From an uncultured Flavobacteriaceae bacterium (GTDB taxonomy: Bacteria; Bacteroidota; Bacteroidia; Flavobacteriales; Flavobacteriaceae), in NCBI GenBank assembly GCA_938018045.1, contig CALIIP010000112.1, positions 1 to 15,607 of the forward strand: DNA of 15,607 nt, read 5' to 3'. The stretch's first letter is position 1, and each line of letters begins with the position of its first letter. Shown piece by piece: positions 13,640 through 15,607 of this stretch. A program made the translations under genes and the position numbers. The notes under the pieces are model-generated. The model had not been told where the DNA came from. It did no database searches and worked only from the letters and a program-made list of their open reading frames with translations.

Positions 13640-14956
13640 ATGGAGAACGCACCAATATTTACAAACGATACAATTGTTTTCGGATTACTAATGCTTTGCT
13701 TAGGATTTATTTTCTATACATCAGCAAAAAAAGATGGCTTTTGGTCTAAATTTTACAAAATTGTTCCTGCATTATTTATGGCGTATATGTTGCCTGCATT
13801 TTTAACAACTTTTGGGCTAATTTCTCCTGAATGGGAGACAATAAATGAAGTTGGTGAAATAACAAAACATAAATCTAGCTTGTACTATGTTGCAAGCCGC
13901 TATTTATTACCTGCAGCATTGGTTTTAATGACGTTGAGCCTTGATTTAAAGGCCGTTTTCAACTTAGGCCCTAAGGCATTGATTATGTTTTTTACTGGTA
14001 CAGTTGGAATTATTATTGGTGGTCCAATCGCAATATTATTAATTTCTATGATATCTCCAGAAACTGTTGGAGGCGCAGGTCCCGAAGCCGTTTGGAGAGG
14101 TTTAGCAACACTTGCAGGAAGTTGGATTGGTGGAGGCGCAAATCAAACAGCAATGTTAGAAGTATATGGCTACAATCAAAAATTATATGGAGGAATGGTG
14201 TTTGTAGATATTGTAGTTGCAAACATTTGGATGGCATTATTACTTATCGGAATTGGTAAAAAAGACCGTATAAATAAATGGCTTAAAGCAGATACTTCTG
14301 CGATTGAAGCATTAAAAGAAAAAGTATCAAAGTTTAGTGCAGAAACAGAAAGAAATCCAACTTTAACAGATTATATGATTATGGGTGCAATAGCATTTGC
14401 TACTGTCGGATTTGCTCATTTAGCAGCAGGATTTCTAAGTCCGTTTTTTAAAGATTTTGTCAACGGATTTGAAAGTGAAACACTTCGAAACTCAATGACA
14501 TTTTTAGGCTCTTCTTTCTTTTGGATGATTAGCATTTCTACTATTATTGCGATAATTCTATCATTTACAAAAGCACGAGATTTTGAAGGTGCTGGAGCAA
14601 GTAAAATTGGTAGTGTATTTATCTATATTCTTGTTGTTTCTATTGGAATGAAAATGGATTTAACAATGATTTTTGACAATGTAGGATTGGTTGCTATTGG
14701 AGTTGTTTGGATGTTAATTCATGCCATATTATTGATTGTTATTGCAAAGCTTATTAGAGCACCATACTTCTTCCTAGCAGTGGGAAGTCAAGCAAATGTT
14801 GGAGGTGCAGCATCAGCGCCAATAGTTGCTTCTGCTTTTCACCCTTCACTTGCAACAGTTGGAGTTTTATTGGCTGTTTTTGGTTATGCAGTTGGTACTT
14901 TGGGCGCAATTATTTGTGCAGAATTAATGAGAATTGTTTCTCCTGGAATTTTTTGA
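13640..14956 (+). CDS. DUF819 family membrane protein (YjcL-like)
   Basis: A 438-aa polytopic membrane protein with roughly ten hydrophobic segments and no cleavable signal. The DUF819 hallmarks are two glycine-rich segments: AGSWIGGGANQTAM (159-172) in the first half and GSQANVGGAASAPIVA (382-397) near the C-terminus. The similarity of the two segments suggests two related halves, as in inverted-repeat transporters. A long hydrophilic stretch (about 206-242) separates the halves. The family is best known from Bacillus YjcL and its role is not settled; transport of a small solute or peptide is plausible. The next gene starts 56 bp later with no visible terminator. Confidence 0.93.
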   Translation: MENAPIFTNDTIVFGLLMLCLGFIFYTSAKKDGFWSKFYKIVPALFMAYMLPAFLTTFGLISPEWETINEVGEITKHKSSLYYVASRYLLPAALVLMTLSLDLKAVFNLGPKALIMFFTGTVGIIIGGPIAILLISMISPETVGGAGPEAVWRGLATLAGSWIGGGANQTAMLEVYGYNQKLYGGMVFVDIVVANIWMALLLIGIGKKDRINKWLKADTSAIEALKEKVSKFSAETERNPTLTDYMIMGAIAFATVGFAHLAAGFLSPFFKDFVNGFESETLRNSMTFLGSSFFWMISISTIIAIILSFTKARDFEGAGASKIGSVFIYILVVSIGMKMDLTMIFDNVGLVAIGVVWMLIHAILLIVIAKLIRAPYFFLAVGSQANVGGAASAPIVASAFHPSLATVGVLLAVFGYAVGTLGAIICAELMRIVSPGIF

Positions 14957-14985
14957 TGCTAATTCAACTAAAAAACACATCTTTG
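14952..14985 (+). promoter_or_regulatory. Weak candidate promoter of the DUF4369 lipoprotein gene
   Basis: TTTG (14952-14955, overlapping the DUF819 stop codon) and CATCTTTG (14978-14985, one mismatch to TAnnTTTG) are separated by 22 bp. The implied leader before the ATG at 15013 is about 20 nt. Confidence 0.35.
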
Positions 14986-15012
14986 CATCTTTAAAATTCT
15001 GATTAAACCAAC

Positions 15013-15607
15013 ATGATTAAAAAAATATTTACAGCACTTATTATAATGACAGTTATTTTTTCTTGTTCTAAAAACAAGAAAGGAGATATGACTGTACGAG
15101 GAACAATTTCAGGGCTTCAAAAAGGAACTCTATATCTTCAAAAAATGCAAGACACCTTATTAGTTTCTGTTGATTCTATAACGTTAATCGGAAAGAATAC
15201 TTTTCTTTTATCAGATCAAAATACAGAACCACAGATTTATTTTCTGAAATTGAAAGAAAAAGGTAATCAGAAGATTGATTTCTTTGGAGAAAAAGGTACT
15301 ATTACTATCAACACCAAACTTGATAAATTTTATTCATCAGCAATAATTGAAGGCTCAAAATCACATAAAATATTAGAAACTTATCGAGATATGACAAGTC
15401 AATTTAGCGGAAAACGTTTAGATTTGATGAAAGGCATTTTTGAAGCACAAGCTGATAAAGATGACGAACTTACCATAAAACTAGATAAAGATTTACAACG
15501 ATTAATTAAAAATAGATATCGTTATTCTGCAAGTTATTCTATACGAAATTCAGATAGCGAAGTTGCTCCTTATATTGCTTTAACTGAATTGTATGATGCT
15601 CACATAA
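15013..15607 (+). CDS. DUF4369-type lipoprotein (3' partial)
   Basis: The first 198 residues of a lipoprotein whose end lies beyond the window. The signal peptide ends in a lipobox (IFSC, Cys18). Residues about 26-110 follow the DUF4369 pattern found in Bacteroidota: VRGTISGLQKGTLYLQK (28-44), DTLLVSVDSI (47-56), then a PQIYFLKLKEKG strand and FFGEKGTITIN. A charged helical region follows (about 115-175). In this family the C-terminus is often a thioredoxin-like (AhpC/TSA) domain, but none of that part is visible here, so a disulphide-exchange role cannot be claimed. Confidence 0.85.
   Translation, partial: MIKKIFTALIIMTVIFSCSKNKKGDMTVRGTISGLQKGTLYLQKMQDTLLVSVDSITLIGKNTFLLSDQNTEPQIYFLKLKEKGNQKIDFFGEKGTITINTKLDKFYSSAIIEGSKSHKILETYRDMTSQFSGKRLDLMKGIFEAQADKDDELTIKLDKDLQRLIKNRYRYSASYSIRNSDSEVAPYIALTELYDAHI

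Noticed and set aside
1..15607. Defence islands, CRISPR arrays, insertion sequences, prophage genes, tRNA or rRNA genes
   Set aside because: Looked for on both strands and none was seen; gene content is metabolic, envelope and regulatory.

Overview
The window looks like a chromosomal segment of a marine-type Flavobacteriaceae (Bacteroidota). It is AT-rich, carries a T9SS type A C-terminal sorting domain, encodes a fused hisIE and a HAD-IGPD hisB fusion, shows TAnnTTTG-type -7 promoter elements, and lacks obvious Shine-Dalgarno sequences. I see no tRNA, rRNA, CRISPR array, insertion sequence or phage gene. It is mostly ordinary core and near-core genome.

Layout. (1) 1-3398: distal part of a histidine operon, hisB (5' cut by the window edge), hisH, hisA, hisF and hisIE, every junction overlapping by 4-7 bp. 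(2) 3542-5158: a secreted GH16 laminarinase-like glucanase, followed by a strong terminator at 5179-5213. (3) 5381-7162: a DUF885 putative metallopeptidase lipoprotein with its own terminator at 7185-7222. (4) 7275-8336: an unnamed protein in which I see kinase-like catalytic signatures. (5) 8344-9818: an ECF sigma factor gene and a membrane anti-sigma-like gene on the minus strand, divergent from a small DUF6249-like membrane protein gene. (6) 9895-10674 minus: a secreted S1/P1-type nuclease, convergent with the previous gene across a shared terminator. (7) 10791-13498: a co-directional cluster of an SPFH/band-7 membrane protein, a 55-aa DUF4177-like protein, a PH-like membrane protein, a lipoprotein alpha/beta hydrolase and a 53-aa ribbon-helix-helix protein. 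(8) 13640-14956: a DUF819 membrane protein. (9) 15013-end: the start of a DUF4369-type lipoprotein, cut by the window edge.

How the genes work together. HisH and HisF form imidazole glycerol phosphate synthase, and HisIE, HisA and HisB supply the steps before and after it. The sigma/anti-sigma pair and the divergent membrane gene appear to form a small regulatory unit: both sides of the 145-bp intergenic region carry the same motif, TGTAACC-N17-GTC, pointing outward. This looks like a pair of autoregulated ECF promoters and is the most notable non-coding signal here. The SPFH cluster looks like a membrane-associated module that ends in its own possible DNA-binding regulator. An 11-bp tandem repeat just downstream of the SPFH promoter is a possible operator.

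I found no clearly novel system. The best leads are the paired ECF promoters, the kinase-like hypothetical protein, and the SPFH-to-RHH cluster.
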